Assembly (NCBI RefSeq): GCF_028473605.1
Contig: NZ_CP097267.1
Coordinates: 3,712,501 to 3,776,500 of the forward strand
Length of the DNA: 64,000 bases
Direction: 5' to 3'
Source of the DNA: Acidovorax sp. NCPPB 3576
GTDB lineage: Bacteria > Pseudomonadota > Gammaproteobacteria > Burkholderiales > Burkholderiaceae_C
The translations under genes and the position numbers were made by a program. Under the pieces are notes generated by a model, which was given only the letters and a program-made list of their open reading frames with translations, was not told the origin of the DNA and made no database searches. Of this stretch, positions 55,164 to 64,000 are shown piece after piece. Numbering within the stretch: position 1 is the first letter of the stretch; the number at the start of each line of letters is the position of its first letter.

Positions 55164-56228
55164 ATGTCCTCCACCCAGAAACCCGACTCGCCCGCCAGCA
55201 CCACGCCCGGGGCACAGGCACCGTCCCAAGGCGCCCCCCTGCCCTTCAACGAACCGCAGCGGCTGGACGCGCTGGAGAAGCTGCGCGTGCTCGACACCCA
55301 CCCCGAGCAGGCCTTCGACGACCTCACCATGCTGGCATCGGCGGTGTGCCAGGCCCCGATCGCGCTGATCTCGCTCATCGACGCGGAACGGCAGTGGTTC
55401 AAGTCGCGCACCGGCATCGACACGCCCGAGACGCCGCGCGAACTGGCCTTTTGCGCCCACGCCATCCTGCAGCCCGACTACGTGTTCGAGGTGCCCGATG
55501 CGCACCTGGACCCGCGTTTTTCCGGCAACCCGCTGGTGACCGGCGACCCCGGCATCCGTTTCTATGCCGGTGCGCCGCTGGTCACCTCGGACGGCATGCC
55601 CATCGGCACCGTCTGCGTGATCGACCGCGAGCCGCGCTCCCTGACGGACGCCGAACGCCGCGCCCTGCAATCGCTGGCCCGCCAGGTGGTGACCCAGCTG
55701 GAGCTGCGCCAGGCCATGGCCGGGCTGGAACTGGAGAGCATGACGGACGGCCTCACCGGACTATGGAACCGGCGCTGCCTGGACCGCCAGTTGCGCACGG
55801 GCTGGGACGACGGCAAGCGCTCCGGCCAGCCGCTGAGCCTGGTGATGATCGACCTGGACCACTTCAAGCGCGTCAACGACGAGCTGGGCCATCCGGCCGG
55901 GGACGACATCCTGCGGCACGCAGCGCAAGTGGTCCGCAGCAGCGTGCGGGCCGGCGATTTCGCGGCCCGCTTCGGCGGCGAGGAATTCTGCGTGGTGCTG
56001 TCCCAGACCAATGCCGACGGCGCCCGCCATGTGGCCGACAAGCTGCATGCGGCATTGAATGCCAGCACCTGGCCGCACCGCCCGGTCACCGCCAGCTTCG
56101 GGGTCGCCACGGCGGGGTTCGAGGAAGTGAGCAATCCCCACGCGCTGCTGGCGCGGGCCGACCGGGCGCTCTACGTGGCCAAGGCTTCGGGGCGCAACCG
56201 GGTCAGCGTGTTCGACGGCTGGTCCTGA
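55164..56228 (+). CDS. GAF-GGDEF diguanylate cyclase
   Basis: 354 residues. A short Pro-rich lead is followed by a GAF domain (about 25-170; RLDALEKLRVLDTHPEQAFDDLTMLASAVCQAPIALISLIDAERQWFKSRTGI is typical) and a GGDEF domain with DGLTGLWNRR, MIDLDHFKRVNDELGH and active site RFGGEEFCVVL. Cytoplasmic, probably active. ATG 55164 is chosen; an in-frame ATG at 55098 would add 22 residues; neither has a good ribosome site. Confidence 0.9.
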   Translation: MSSTQKPDSPASTTPGAQAPSQGAPLPFNEPQRLDALEKLRVLDTHPEQAFDDLTMLASAVCQAPIALISLIDAERQWFKSRTGIDTPETPRELAFCAHAILQPDYVFEVPDAHLDPRFSGNPLVTGDPGIRFYAGAPLVTSDGMPIGTVCVIDREPRSLTDAERRALQSLARQVVTQLELRQAMAGLELESMTDGLTGLWNRRCLDRQLRTGWDDGKRSGQPLSLVMIDLDHFKRVNDELGHPAGDDILRHAAQVVRSSVRAGDFAARFGGEEFCVVLSQTNADGARHVADKLHAALNASTWPHRPVTASFGVATAGFEEVSNPHALLARADRALYVAKASGRNRVSVFDGWS

Positions 56229-56255
56229 GCGGAAGGCGCCGCCCGGCGGGCCGGC

Positions 56256-56840
56256 TCAGCCCAGCCGGTGCAGCAGCTTGAGCACGGCGCGGGGGTAGAT
56301 GGCGTGTTCCTGCGCCAGCACGCGCGCGGCCAGCACCGGCGCCGTGTCGCCGGGCAGCACCGGCACCACGCCCTGGGCGAGGATGGGGCCGCAATCGAGT
56401 TCGGCGGTCACTTCGTGCACCGTGGCGCCGGCCACCTCGCAGCCCGCGTCGATGGCGCGCTGGTGCGTGTGCAGCCCCGGAAAGGCCGGCAGCAGCGAGG
56501 GATGGATGTTGACCAGCCGCCCGGCGTAGCGCGCCACGAACGCGGGCGTCAGGATGCGCATGAATCCCGCCAGCACCACCAGGGCCGGGGCATGGGCATC
56601 GATGCGCTCGGCCAGCGCGGTATCGAACGCCTCGCGCGACGCGAAGGCGCGGTGGTCCAGCGAATCCGTGGCGATCCCCTGCGAACGGGCCCAGGCGAGG
56701 CCGCCGGCGTCGGCCTTGTTGCTCAGCACGGCGGCCACCCGGGCGCCATGGCGGCCGGCCCAATCCTGCTGGCGGGAGGCATTCACGATGGCGGCCATGT
56801 TGGAGCCGCCGCCGGAGATCAAAATCACGATGTTCTTCAT
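56256..56840 (-). CDS. purN: Phosphoribosylglycinamide formyltransferase
   Basis: 194 residues; the third step of purine synthesis, using 10-formyl-[14 protein letters not shown] binds phosphate; catalytic Asn/His/Asp are in [21 protein letters not shown] and [12 protein letters not shown]. Divergent from the YceH-like gene, 21 bp apart. Confidence 0.95.
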   Translation of the reverse strand: MKNIVILISGGGSNMAAIVNASRQQDWAGRHGARVAAVLSNKADAGGLAWARSQGIATDSLDHRAFASREAFDTALAERIDAHAPALVVLAGFMRILTPAFVARYAGRLVNIHPSLLPAFPGLHTHQRAIDAGCEVAGATVHEVTAELDCGPILAQGVVPVLPGDTAPVLAARVLAQEHAIYPRAVLKLLHRLG

Positions 56841-56861
56841 TGCCGGAAATTATCCCCCGCC

Positions 56862-57575
56862 ATGCCCTTCGATCCCCGCACCCGCCCCCTGTCGCCCACC
56901 GAGGCCCGCGTGCTCGCCACGCTGATGGAAAAAGCCCGCACCGTGCCCGACAGCTACCCGCTCACGCTCAATGGCGTGCTGAACGGCTGCAACCAAAAGA
57001 GCAGCCGCGACCCGGTGATGCAGCTGACCGAGCCCCAAGCGCAAGAGGCGCTCGATTCGCTGCGCCTGCGCACGCTGGCGGTCGAGATCGGCGGCAACCG
57101 GGCGACGAAGTTCGAGCACAACTTCCCGCGCGGCATCGGCGTGCCCGACCAGTCGGCGGTGCTGCTGGCCCTGCTGATGCTGCGCGGACCGCAGACCGCG
57201 GGCGAGCTGCGCATCAACTCCGAACGCTGGCACCGGTTTGCCGACATCTCCTCGGTGGAGGCCTTCCTGGACGAGCTGCAGTCGCGCAGCGAAGAAAAAG
57301 GCGGCCCGCTGGTGGTGCAGCTGCCCCGCGCGCCCGGCGCCCGCGAGCAACGCTGGGCCCACCTGCTGTGCGGCCCGGTCGATGCGAGCCAGTACGCCGC
57401 CGGCCCGTCGGCCAGCGAAGGCCCCGCCGCCCAGGGACTGGCCCCGCGCGTGGCCGCGCTGGAGGCCGAGGTGGCCCAGTTGCGCGCCACCGTGCAGCGC
57501 CTGTGCCGGGAACTGGGGCTGGAGGAACCGGAGCCGGAAGGCGCTGCGCCCGTGTCGCCGCCCGGACAGGAGTAA
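56862..57575 (+). CDS. YceH/DUF480 family winged-helix protein
   Basis: 237 residues: [43 protein letters not shown] is the DUF480 signature, duplicated winged helices to about residue 170. A C-terminal coiled-coil ([27 protein letters not shown]) probably dimerises it. Function unknown. Confidence 0.93.
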   Translation: MPFDPRTRPLSPTEARVLATLMEKARTVPDSYPLTLNGVLNGCNQKSSRDPVMQLTEPQAQEALDSLRLRTLAVEIGGNRATKFEHNFPRGIGVPDQSAVLLALLMLRGPQTAGELRINSERWHRFADISSVEAFLDELQSRSEEKGGPLVVQLPRAPGAREQRWAHLLCGPVDASQYAAGPSASEGPAAQGLAPRVAALEAEVAQLRATVQRLCRELGLEEPEPEGAAPVSPPGQE

Positions 57576-57638
57576 AAAGCACGACCGTGCTACAACCGGC
57601 GGATCGGCTCGAACCGGCAGCCCGAGGAGACACACCGC

Positions 57639-58844
57639 ATGGATCTCGCATTCACCCCCGAAGAACAGGCCTTTCGCGAAACGATTCGCGCCTGGGTCAA
57701 AGAGCATCTCCCCCCGGAGATTTCCCACAAGGTGCACAACGCCCTGCGCCTGACACGGGGCGATATGCAGGGCTGGGCCAAGATCCTGGGCAAAAAGGGC
57801 TGGCTGGGCTTCGGCTGGCCCAAGGAGTTCGGCGGCCCGGGCTGGACCGCCGTGCAAAAGCACCTGTTCGAAGAGGAATGCGCCCTGGCCGGCGCGCCGC
57901 GCATCATTCCCTTCGGCCCGGTGATGGTGGCGCCCGTCATCATGGCCTTCGGCAATGCCGAGCAGCAAAAGCGCTTCCTGCCCGGCATCGCCAGCGGCGA
58001 GGTGTGGTGGAGCCAGGGCTACAGCGAGCCCGGCGCGGGCTCGGACCTGGCCTCGGTCAAGACGCGCGCCGAGCGCGTGGGCGACCACTACGTGGTCAAC
58101 GGCCAGAAGACCTGGACCACGTTGGGCCAGTACGGGGACTGGATGTTCAACCTCGTGCGCACCAGCACGGAAGGCAAGCCGCAGACCGGCATCTCGTTCC
58201 TGCTGCTCGACATGAAGTCGCCCGGCGTCACGGTGCGGCCCATCAAGCTGCTGGACGGCGAATGCGAGGTGAACGAGGTCTTCTTCGACAACGTGAAGGT
58301 GCCTGCCGAGAACCTCATCGGCGAAGAGAACAAGGGCTGGACCTACGCCAAGCACCTGCTGAGCCACGAGCGCACCAACATTGCCGACGTGAACCGCAGC
58401 AAGCGCGAGCTGGAGCGCTTGAAGCGCATCGCCCGCGCCGAGGGCCTGTACGACGACCTTCGCTTTCGCGACCAGATCGCCCTGCTGGAGGTGGACATCG
58501 TCGCGCTGGAGATGCTGGTGCTGCGGGTGCTGTCGGCCGAGAAGTCGGGCAAGAACTCGCTGGACATCGCGGGCCTGCTCAAGATCCGCGGCAGCGAGAT
58601 CCAGCAGCGCTATGCCGAACTGATGATGCTGGCCGCCGGCCCCTTCAGCCTGCCCTTCATCGAGGAAGCGATGGAGGCCGGCTGGCAGGGCGATGCCGGC
58701 GCCGGCGCCCTGGGCGGCTTTCCGGGGGGCGAGGTGGCCAACGCCCCGCTGGCCGCGAACTACTTCAACCTGCGCAAGACCACCATCTACGGCGGCTCCA
58801 ACGAGGTGCAGCGCAACATCGTCGCCCAGACCGTTCTGGGCTGA
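57639..58844 (+). CDS. Acyl-CoA dehydrogenase, pimeloyl-CoA dehydrogenase large-subunit-like
   Basis: 401 residues. The FAD site is in YSEPGAGSDLASVKTRA and NGQKTWTTLGQYGDW; C-terminal TTIYGGSNEVQRNIVAQTVLG is the ACAD end. The overall sequence resembles PimC of the pimeloyl-CoA dehydrogenase (e.g. WPKEFGGPGWTAVQKHLFEEE, HERTNIADVNRSKRELERLK). Followed 44 bp later by the partner. Confidence 0.92.
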   Translation: MDLAFTPEEQAFRETIRAWVKEHLPPEISHKVHNALRLTRGDMQGWAKILGKKGWLGFGWPKEFGGPGWTAVQKHLFEEECALAGAPRIIPFGPVMVAPVIMAFGNAEQQKRFLPGIASGEVWWSQGYSEPGAGSDLASVKTRAERVGDHYVVNGQKTWTTLGQYGDWMFNLVRTSTEGKPQTGISFLLLDMKSPGVTVRPIKLLDGECEVNEVFFDNVKVPAENLIGEENKGWTYAKHLLSHERTNIADVNRSKRELERLKRIARAEGLYDDLRFRDQIALLEVDIVALEMLVLRVLSAEKSGKNSLDIAGLLKIRGSEIQQRYAELMMLAAGPFSLPFIEEAMEAGWQGDAGAGALGGFPGGEVANAPLAANYFNLRKTTIYGGSNEVQRNIVAQTVLG

Positions 58845-58888
58845 ACCCACCCCTCCCGCCAGGGCGAGAACTTCGCCAGGAGTGAAAC

Positions 58889-60004
58889 ATGGACTTTGAT
58901 TTCTCGGATGACCAGCAATCGCTGCGCGACGCGGTGCGCCGCTGGGTGGACAAGGGCTACACCTTCGAGCGCCGCCGCGGCATCGTGGCCGGCGGCGGCT
59001 TCGACCGCGCGGCCTACAACGAACTGGCCGAGCTGGGCCTCACGGCCCTGACCGTGCCCGAGGCGCATGGCGGCCTGGGCCAGGGCCCGGTGGACGCCAT
59101 GGTGGCCCTGGAGGAACTGGGCCGGGGCATCGTGCTGGAGCCGCTCGCCCAGGCCTTCATCGCCAGCAGCGTGCTGAGCCAGTACGCGCCGCAAGCCGTG
59201 CAGGCCGACTGGCTGCCCCGCATCGCCAGTGGCGAGGCCCTGGTGGTGCTGGCGCAGCAGGAGCGCAAGGCCCGCTACCGCCTCGACGTGTGCGAGGCAA
59301 AAGCGGCCCCAGCGCAATCAGGACATGCGCTGACAGCTATCAAAAGCATCGTTCCGGCCGGCGACCAGGCGGATACCTTTTTGGTGCCGGCCCAGCTGGA
59401 CGGCGCGATCGCCCTCTTCCTGGTCGAACGCAGCGCGCCGGGCGTCGCCACGCGCGGCTATGTCACGCAGGACGGCAGCCGCGCCGCCGAGGTGCAATTG
59501 GCCGACGCACCCGCCACGCTCGTCGCCACCGACGGCCTGGCCGCGCTGGCCCTGGCGGTGGACACCGGCATCGCAGGCGTGTGCGCCGAAGCCGTGGGCG
59601 TGATGGACCAGGCCGTGTCGCTCACCGTGGACTACATGAACCAGCGCAAGCAGTTCGGCGTGGTGATCGCCAGCTTCCAGGCCCTGCGCCACCGCGTGGC
59701 CGACATGAAGATGCAGCTGGAGCTGGCACGCTCGATGAGCTACTACGCCAGCCTCAAGCTCAACGCGCCGGCCGACGAGCGCCGCCGCGCCATCGCCCGC
59801 GCCAAGGTGCAGCTGGGCCATTCGATGCGTTTCGTGGGCCAGCAGTCGGTGCAGTTGCACGGCGGCATCGGCGTGACCGATGAATACATCGGCAGCCATT
59901 ACTTCAAGAAGCTCACGCAGCTGGAGATGACCTACGGCGACACGCTGCACCACCTGGGCGAGGTGTCGGCGCGCATGCAGGACACGGCCGGCGTCTTCGC
60001 CTGA
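58889..60004 (+). CDS. Acyl-CoA dehydrogenase, small-subunit-like, with repeat-derived segment
   Basis: 371 residues; pairs with the preceding gene as in PimC-PimD. MDFDFSDDQQSLRDAVRRWV, ELAELGLTALTVPEAHGGLG and MNQRKQFGVVIASFQALRHRVADMKMQLELAR are ACAD features, ending with LHGGIGVTDEY. Between 59300 and 59350 the gene encodes AKAAPAQSGHALTAIKSIVPAGDQAD, where AT-rich codons include GCTATCAAAAGC, the dispersed repeat core; the frame is kept. A substrate of dicarboxylic or long-chain type is inferred. Confidence 0.9.
   Translation: MDFDFSDDQQSLRDAVRRWVDKGYTFERRRGIVAGGGFDRAAYNELAELGLTALTVPEAHGGLGQGPVDAMVALEELGRGIVLEPLAQAFIASSVLSQYAPQAVQADWLPRIASGEALVVLAQQERKARYRLDVCEAKAAPAQSGHALTAIKSIVPAGDQADTFLVPAQLDGAIALFLVERSAPGVATRGYVTQDGSRAAEVQLADAPATLVATDGLAALALAVDTGIAGVCAEAVGVMDQAVSLTVDYMNQRKQFGVVIASFQALRHRVADMKMQLELARSMSYYASLKLNAPADERRRAIARAKVQLGHSMRFVGQQSVQLHGGIGVTDEYIGSHYFKKLTQLEMTYGDTLHHLGEVSARMQDTAGVFA
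59336..59347. repeat. Partial GCTATCAAAA-type repeat core inside an acyl-CoA dehydrogenase gene
   Basis: GCTATCAAAAGC in frame, preceded by GCGCTGACA, resembling the repeat's left flank as seen in related bacteria from memory. It may be an accommodated insertion or chance. Confidence 0.35.
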
Positions 60005-60027
60005 CGGGGCGGGCCCGGCGCGGCAGG

Positions 60028-61155
60028 CTATTCGGACAGCACCTCGAACGCGAGGAACTGGCTGATCTGCGTGTCGTTGAAGTTGTTGTCGGACACCATC
60101 ACCAGGCTGCGGTGGCCGTTGGCCAGCCGCGGGCCCCAGGCCATGCCCTCGATGTTGTCCAGCGTGCGCAGGCCCAGCGTGTTCAGGTTGAGCACCAGGC
60201 GCTTGCGCACCGGGGTGAAGCCGCCCGAGCCCAGCGAGGCCATGCCGCTCACGTCGGTGGCATCCCGGGTGTCGATCTCGTACAGGCGGATGTACATGCG
60301 GTACAGGTCGTCGCTGCCCTGCACGCCCGAGCGCTCCAGCACCAGGAAGCGGTGGTCGTCCACCGCCAGCATTTCCGACACGCCGTTGTCCGCGTTCTTG
60401 CCCGTGCCCGGCACCGCCTGGATGGGATCGACCGGATAGGCCACCGGGCGCAGCACCGCGCCGCTGCGGCTGTACTGCAGCATGCGTGAATACGCGCCCG
60501 CCGTGGGCGTGGGCACCGGGCCGTCCTGGTAGAGCGGCGCCTCCATGGCGGCCCACAGCGATGCGCCGTCGGCCGAGAAGCTGAGCCCCTCCAGCGTGAG
60601 GTTGTTGCGCGCACCGGTCGCCTGCGTGGGCGACATGCGGTACGCCGCGGGCCAGGGCAGCGCGCCCAGGGCCCGGCCGCTGGCATCGGCATGCATCACG
60701 AACGGGTCCAGGCCCAGGCTGCGATCGCCCTCGCTGGTCCACCACAGGCTGCCGTCGAGCGGATCGATGCGGATCGCCTCCGGATCGGGCACGGGGCTGG
60801 CCGCCGTGGAGGCCGTGCGCGCGGGGTACACGCTGCCGTCGGCCTGGCGCCAGGGCGTGGTGGCGAGGAACTGCACGGGCGCGAACGTGGACTGGTCGAA
60901 CGTGAGGCGCGCGGTGTAGAACCGGGCGGGGCTCTTGTCGGAGCGGTCGTCGCTGACCAGCACCCAGGTGTCGCGCGCCGCGTCGTAGTCGATGCCCGAG
61001 AGGCCACCCACCACCGTGCCACCCACCTGCAGCGTGTTCGGCACGGTCTGCTCGCCGATCAGGCGCACGCTGATGTCGCGGGCGCCGCCATCGCTGCCTC
61101 CGCAGGCGGCAAGGAACACGGAGAGAACGGCGGCGCAGGCGATGGGTCGGAACAT
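60028..61155 (-). CDS. Phytase-like domain lipoprotein (esterase-like activity of phytase family)
   Basis: 375 residues. A lipoprotein signal with lipobox VFLAAC (Cys lipidated) is followed by GGSDGG. The beta-propeller-like phytase-like domain shows VVGGLSGIDYDAARDTWVLVSDD, DPEAIRIDPLDGSLWWTSEGD, LEGLSFSADGASLW and NIEGMAWGPRLANGHRSLVMVSDNN. Reported activities in the family are esterase or phosphatase; unproven here. Divergent from the chitinase. Confidence 0.87.
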   Translation of the reverse strand: MFRPIACAAVLSVFLAACGGSDGGARDISVRLIGEQTVPNTLQVGGTVVGGLSGIDYDAARDTWVLVSDDRSDKSPARFYTARLTFDQSTFAPVQFLATTPWRQADGSVYPARTASTAASPVPDPEAIRIDPLDGSLWWTSEGDRSLGLDPFVMHADASGRALGALPWPAAYRMSPTQATGARNNLTLEGLSFSADGASLWAAMEAPLYQDGPVPTPTAGAYSRMLQYSRSGAVLRPVAYPVDPIQAVPGTGKNADNGVSEMLAVDDHRFLVLERSGVQGSDDLYRMYIRLYEIDTRDATDVSGMASLGSGGFTPVRKRLVLNLNTLGLRTLDNIEGMAWGPRLANGHRSLVMVSDNNFNDTQISQFLAFEVLSE

Positions 61156-61271
61156 GGGCGGCTCTTTGGACAAAGTTGGGTGGCAGGGGGTGGCCAGCGC
61201 CGGACCTTAGCGGGCCCGCATGACAGGCTGATGGCGCTCGCGGCCCGGCATTTTGCAGGGAAATTTCACAC

Positions 61272-61288
61272 ATTCCAAAAGGTGGAAT
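61272..61288. promoter_or_regulatory. Inverted repeat in the chitinase upstream region
   Basis: ATTCC (61272-61276)/GGAAT (61284-61288), directly before a TATAGT -10-like element (61294-61299). A candidate operator-promoter unit for the chitinase. Confidence 0.35.
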
Positions 61289-61335
61289 TTCGCTATAGTG
61301 ACCGCCCCAACAACAGCTCCGGAGGTTTTCCCGCC

Positions 61336-62643
61336 ATGCGCACCTTGATCAAACAGATTGCCGCCATCCACCTGATGACCCTGATGGCCACCAGCGCCTG
61401 GAGCCACGGAACGGGCCACGGCCCCGGCGGGGGCAGCGCCGCCCAGCCGCGCGAAGTCGTCGGCTACTTCACGTCCTGGGGCATCTACGCGCGCAACTTC
61501 AAGGTCAAGGACCTGGTCGCCCAAGGCGGCGTTCCGGCCGTGACCACCATCAACTACGCATTCGGCAACGTGCAGCCCGCGCAGGCCGGCGGCACCGGCC
61601 CGGTGGTCTGCCAGCTGGGCGATGCCTACGCCGACGTGGACCGCGCCTGGGCCGCCGAAGAGAGCGTGGACGGCCAGGCGGTCGATGCCAGCCAGCCGCT
61701 GCGCGGCAACTTCCAGCAATTGCTCGCGCTCAAGCGCGCCTACCCTGGCACCAAGGTCCTGATCGCGCTGGGCGGATGGAACGGGTCGAAATGGTTCTCC
61801 GACGCCGCGCTGACGGCAGAGTCCCGCAGCGCGCTCGTCACCTCCTGCATCGACCTGTTCATCAAGGGGCGCACCGACGGCAGCACCGCGGGCAACGGGC
61901 CGGCCGCCGGCGTGTTCGACGGCATCGACATCGACTGGGAATACCCGGCCGCGGAAGGCGCCGAGGGCAACACCGTGCGGCCCGAGGACACCCGCAACTT
62001 CACGCTGCTGCTGCAGGAGTTTCGCCGCCAGCTCGATGCGATCGACCCGCAGTTGCGCCTGACCATCGCCGCGCCGGCCGGCCCGCAGACCGCCGCCAAG
62101 ATCGAACTGGCCGAGGTGGCCCAGTCGCTCGACTTCATCAACGTGATGGCCTATGACCTGCACGGCGCCTGGGAAAGCACCACCAACCACCAGGCCGCGC
62201 TCGCGCCGAACCCGAACGATCCGGCCCGTGCGCAGAAACTCTCGGTGGTCGAGACCGTGGGCCGCTACCTGCAGGCGGGCGTGCCGGCCCACAAGATCGT
62301 CGTCGGGGCGCCGCTGTATTCGCGCGGCTGGACGGGCGTGACCAACGCCCAGCGCGGCCTGTACCAGCCGGCCACGGGCGTGCCAGCCGGCACGTACGAG
62401 GCCGGCATCGAGGACTATCAGACCCTCAAGGCCAAGCCGGGCTTCACCCGCTACTGGGATGCCCATGCCCGCTCGGCCTGGCTGTTCGACGGCACCACGT
62501 TCTGGACCTTCGACGATGCGCAGACCCTGCGCGAGAAGGCCCGCTTCGTGAAGCTGGCACGGCTGCGCGGCATGATGTTCTGGGAACTGTCGGGCGACGG
62601 CGGCGAGCTGGTGCGCGCCGTGGGCGACGAACTCTCGCGCTGA
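61336..62643 (+). CDS. GH18 family glycoside hydrolase (chitinase)
   Basis: 435 residues. A Sec signal (IHLMTLMATSAWS) precedes a single GH18 domain. The active site DGIDIDWEYP gives Asp195, Asp198, Asp200 and the acid Glu202; VVGYFTSWGIYARNFKV, MAYDLHG, PLYSRGW and FWTFDD complete the family pattern. No separate carbohydrate-binding module. GGAGGT at 61321 is 9 nt before the ATG. An exported enzyme for chitin or related GlcNAc polymers. Confidence 0.93.
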   Translation: MRTLIKQIAAIHLMTLMATSAWSHGTGHGPGGGSAAQPREVVGYFTSWGIYARNFKVKDLVAQGGVPAVTTINYAFGNVQPAQAGGTGPVVCQLGDAYADVDRAWAAEESVDGQAVDASQPLRGNFQQLLALKRAYPGTKVLIALGGWNGSKWFSDAALTAESRSALVTSCIDLFIKGRTDGSTAGNGPAAGVFDGIDIDWEYPAAEGAEGNTVRPEDTRNFTLLLQEFRRQLDAIDPQLRLTIAAPAGPQTAAKIELAEVAQSLDFINVMAYDLHGAWESTTNHQAALAPNPNDPARAQKLSVVETVGRYLQAGVPAHKIVVGAPLYSRGWTGVTNAQRGLYQPATGVPAGTYEAGIEDYQTLKAKPGFTRYWDAHARSAWLFDGTTFWTFDDAQTLREKARFVKLARLRGMMFWELSGDGGELVRAVGDELSR

Positions 62644-62667
62644 CCGATCACGGATCGCCAAAGGTGG

Positions 62668-62706
62668 AAGGCCGCTGCCGCCCGTTGGGTCGCAGCGGCC
62701 TTTTTT
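62668..62706 (+). terminator. Rho-independent terminator of the chitinase gene
   Basis: GGCCGCTGC (62670-62678) pairs with GCAGCGGCC (62692-62700) across a 13-nt loop, then T6. Confidence 0.85.
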
Positions 62707-62858
62707 CAGGCCCGTGCCCGCCCCGCGCAGGCATGGTGCAACGCCCTCGTCGCAGCGCGGCCAATGCCCGAACGGGACCCGCAGCGAATCCGGGATAATC
62801 GTCCACCCATCCTGAAGGCGCCGAACATGCGCGCCTCCCCCTATTTGCCCCTCCCGAC

Positions 62859-64000
62859 ATGAGCGCAACACCCCTCGCAGACCCCAACCGCCAACACCTT
62901 GAAACCGCCAGGACGCAGATCGCCCAGGGCGAACTCCAGAAAGCCGCGCTGACGCTGAACAAGGCCCAGCAGCAGTCCCCCAACGATCCCCGCGTATTCA
63001 TGCTGGCGGGCCTGATGGCGGAGAAGGCCGGCAACCTGCCCAAGGCGTTCGAGGCGCTGCGCCATGCCGTGGCGATCTCGCCGGACTGGGGCCCTGGCCT
63101 GCTGGAACTGGCCCTGCTGCTGGCACGCCAGAACCAGTTCGACGAAGCAGTGAGCACCGCGGAGAAGGTCGCTCGGATCGAACCCAACAACCTCGTGGTA
63201 CTGGCCGGCGTGATCGACGTCGCGCACCGCGCGGGCCACCTGGACATGGCCGTGCGCCACCTGCGCCGCGGGCTGGAACTCGTGCCGGGCGATGCGCAGC
63301 TGCGCCGCCAGCTGGCACGCGACCTGAGCGGCCAGGGCGCGCACGCCGAATCCGTCGAGTTGTGGAGCGGCCTGATCGCCGAGAACCCGGCCGACACCGA
63401 ATCGCTGCTCGGCCGCGTGAAGGCACACCTCGCTGCAGGCACGCCCGCCCGCGCCGTCGCCGACACCACCACGCTGCTGGAACTGGCCCCTGGCGACTCG
63501 GTCTATGCCTACTACGCCGCGCTGGCCCATGGCGTGACGCCGAAGCACCAGCCGCCGGAACTGAACCGCGGCCTCTTCGACAGCCTGGCCGAGATGTACG
63601 ACCAGCACATGGTGCGCGGCCTGCGCTACCAGTTGCCCAAGCGCGTGGCGGACAAGATCCTCGAACGCTTCCCGGACAAGAAGCTCAACCTGCTGGACCT
63701 GGGCTGCGGCACGGGCCTGCTTGGCGTGTGCCTGGGCCGGCTGGACGGCTTTTTGATCGGCGTGGACATCTCGATGAAGATGATCGAGCAGGCCGGCCGC
63801 CACAACGTGTACGACCGCTTCCACCACGTCAACCTGCTCGACGCCCTGCAGGAAACACCCGACGCCATCTACGACGTGCTGGCCGCGCTGGACGTGTTCA
63901 TCTACACCGGCGACCTGACCGAGACCGTTCCCAACGCCCTGCGCATCCTGGTGCCCCAGGGCGAGCTGATCTTCTCTTGCGAGACGTCGGACGAAGCGGG
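62859..64000 (+). CDS. TPR-domain methyltransferase, 3' end outside the window
   Basis: At least 380 residues, open at the right edge. The first about 220 residues are TPR helices (DPRVFMLAGLMAEKAGNLPKAFEALRHAVAISPDWGPG, PNNLVVLAGVIDVAHRAGHLDMAVRHLRRGLELVPGD). A class I SAM methyltransferase follows: NRGLFDSLAEMYDQHMVRGLRYQLPKRVADKI then LLDLGCGTGLLGVCLGRL, GVDISMKMIEQA and DVLAALDVFIYTGDL. Substrate unknown. ATG 62859. Confidence 0.88.
   Translation, partial: MSATPLADPNRQHLETARTQIAQGELQKAALTLNKAQQQSPNDPRVFMLAGLMAEKAGNLPKAFEALRHAVAISPDWGPGLLELALLLARQNQFDEAVSTAEKVARIEPNNLVVLAGVIDVAHRAGHLDMAVRHLRRGLELVPGDAQLRRQLARDLSGQGAHAESVELWSGLIAENPADTESLLGRVKAHLAAGTPARAVADTTTLLELAPGDSVYAYYAALAHGVTPKHQPPELNRGLFDSLAEMYDQHMVRGLRYQLPKRVADKILERFPDKKLNLLDLGCGTGLLGVCLGRLDGFLIGVDISMKMIEQAGRHNVYDRFHHVNLLDALQETPDAIYDVLAALDVFIYTGDLTETVPNALRILVPQGELIFSCETSDEA

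Overview
The window is GC-rich proteobacterial chromosome that looks like the family Comamonadaceae of the Betaproteobacteria, most likely Acidovorax/Paracidovorax. The basis is the rpsP-rimM-trmD-rplS and lolA-ftsK/trxB neighbourhoods, a Bug-family receptor, a betaproteobacterial CobD/CbiB-like gene, and short AT-rich GCTA-N9-TAGC repeats that I remember as typical of that family. The species cannot be fixed from the sequence alone. I see no prophage, insertion sequence, CRISPR array or rRNA.

Layout. 1-2735: a divergent RpiR-type regulator, M20 carboxypeptidase and Bug receptor. 2827-8219: a secreted unknown, guaC, tRNA-Lys(CTT), three small stress/redox genes and a copper pair (DUF2946, PCuAC). 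8322-16515: vitamin B12 block, with a BtuF-like receptor facing a minus-strand cobW-cobN-small ORF-chlI-chlD cobaltochelatase operon. 16746-28104: Bcr/CflA pump, diguanylate cyclase, DEAD-box helicase, orn, then M48 protease-phhB-rsgA, an unknown, CbiB-like protein and a Nudix hydrolase. 28192-30443: rpsP-rimM-trmD-rplS. 30568-45062: GNAT, TM2 protein, Pit/DUF47 phosphate pair, outer-membrane barrel, livHMGF, rarA, DUF1304, lolA, ftsK, trxB and rpmBG. 45145-50495: MocR regulator, desaturase, RNA methyltransferase and DUF1653.

50504-54902 is the most unusual stretch. Two repeat copies bracket a Ser/Pro/Ala-rich orphan gene (50693-51367). Upstream of it is a perfect plant-inducible-promoter (PIP) box, TTCGG-N15-TTCGC, followed 30 nt later by a YANNNT -10 element. 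This is the architecture of HrpX-controlled type III effector genes in plant-pathogenic bacteria. Next come a histidine kinase, a response regulator and a divergent six-EF-hand protein without a Sec signal, which also has a TTCGB-N15-TTCGB match upstream. A third repeat copy closes the stretch. I propose both orphan genes as candidate HrpX-regulon members; this is inference, because about one perfect PIP match is expected by chance in a window of this size.

55164-64000: GAF-GGDEF cyclase, purN, a YceH homologue, a PimC/PimD-like acyl-CoA dehydrogenase pair, a phytase-like lipoprotein divergent from a GH18 chitinase, and a TPR-methyltransferase fusion cut by the window end.

A second theme is the 17-bp GCTA-N9-TAGC repeat family, with about ten copies. 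Several sit at gene ends, where they supply stop codons (vWA protein, histidine kinase). Others lie in frame inside genes (secreted unknown at 2827, acyl-CoA dehydrogenase at 58889, probably the rsgA C-terminus).
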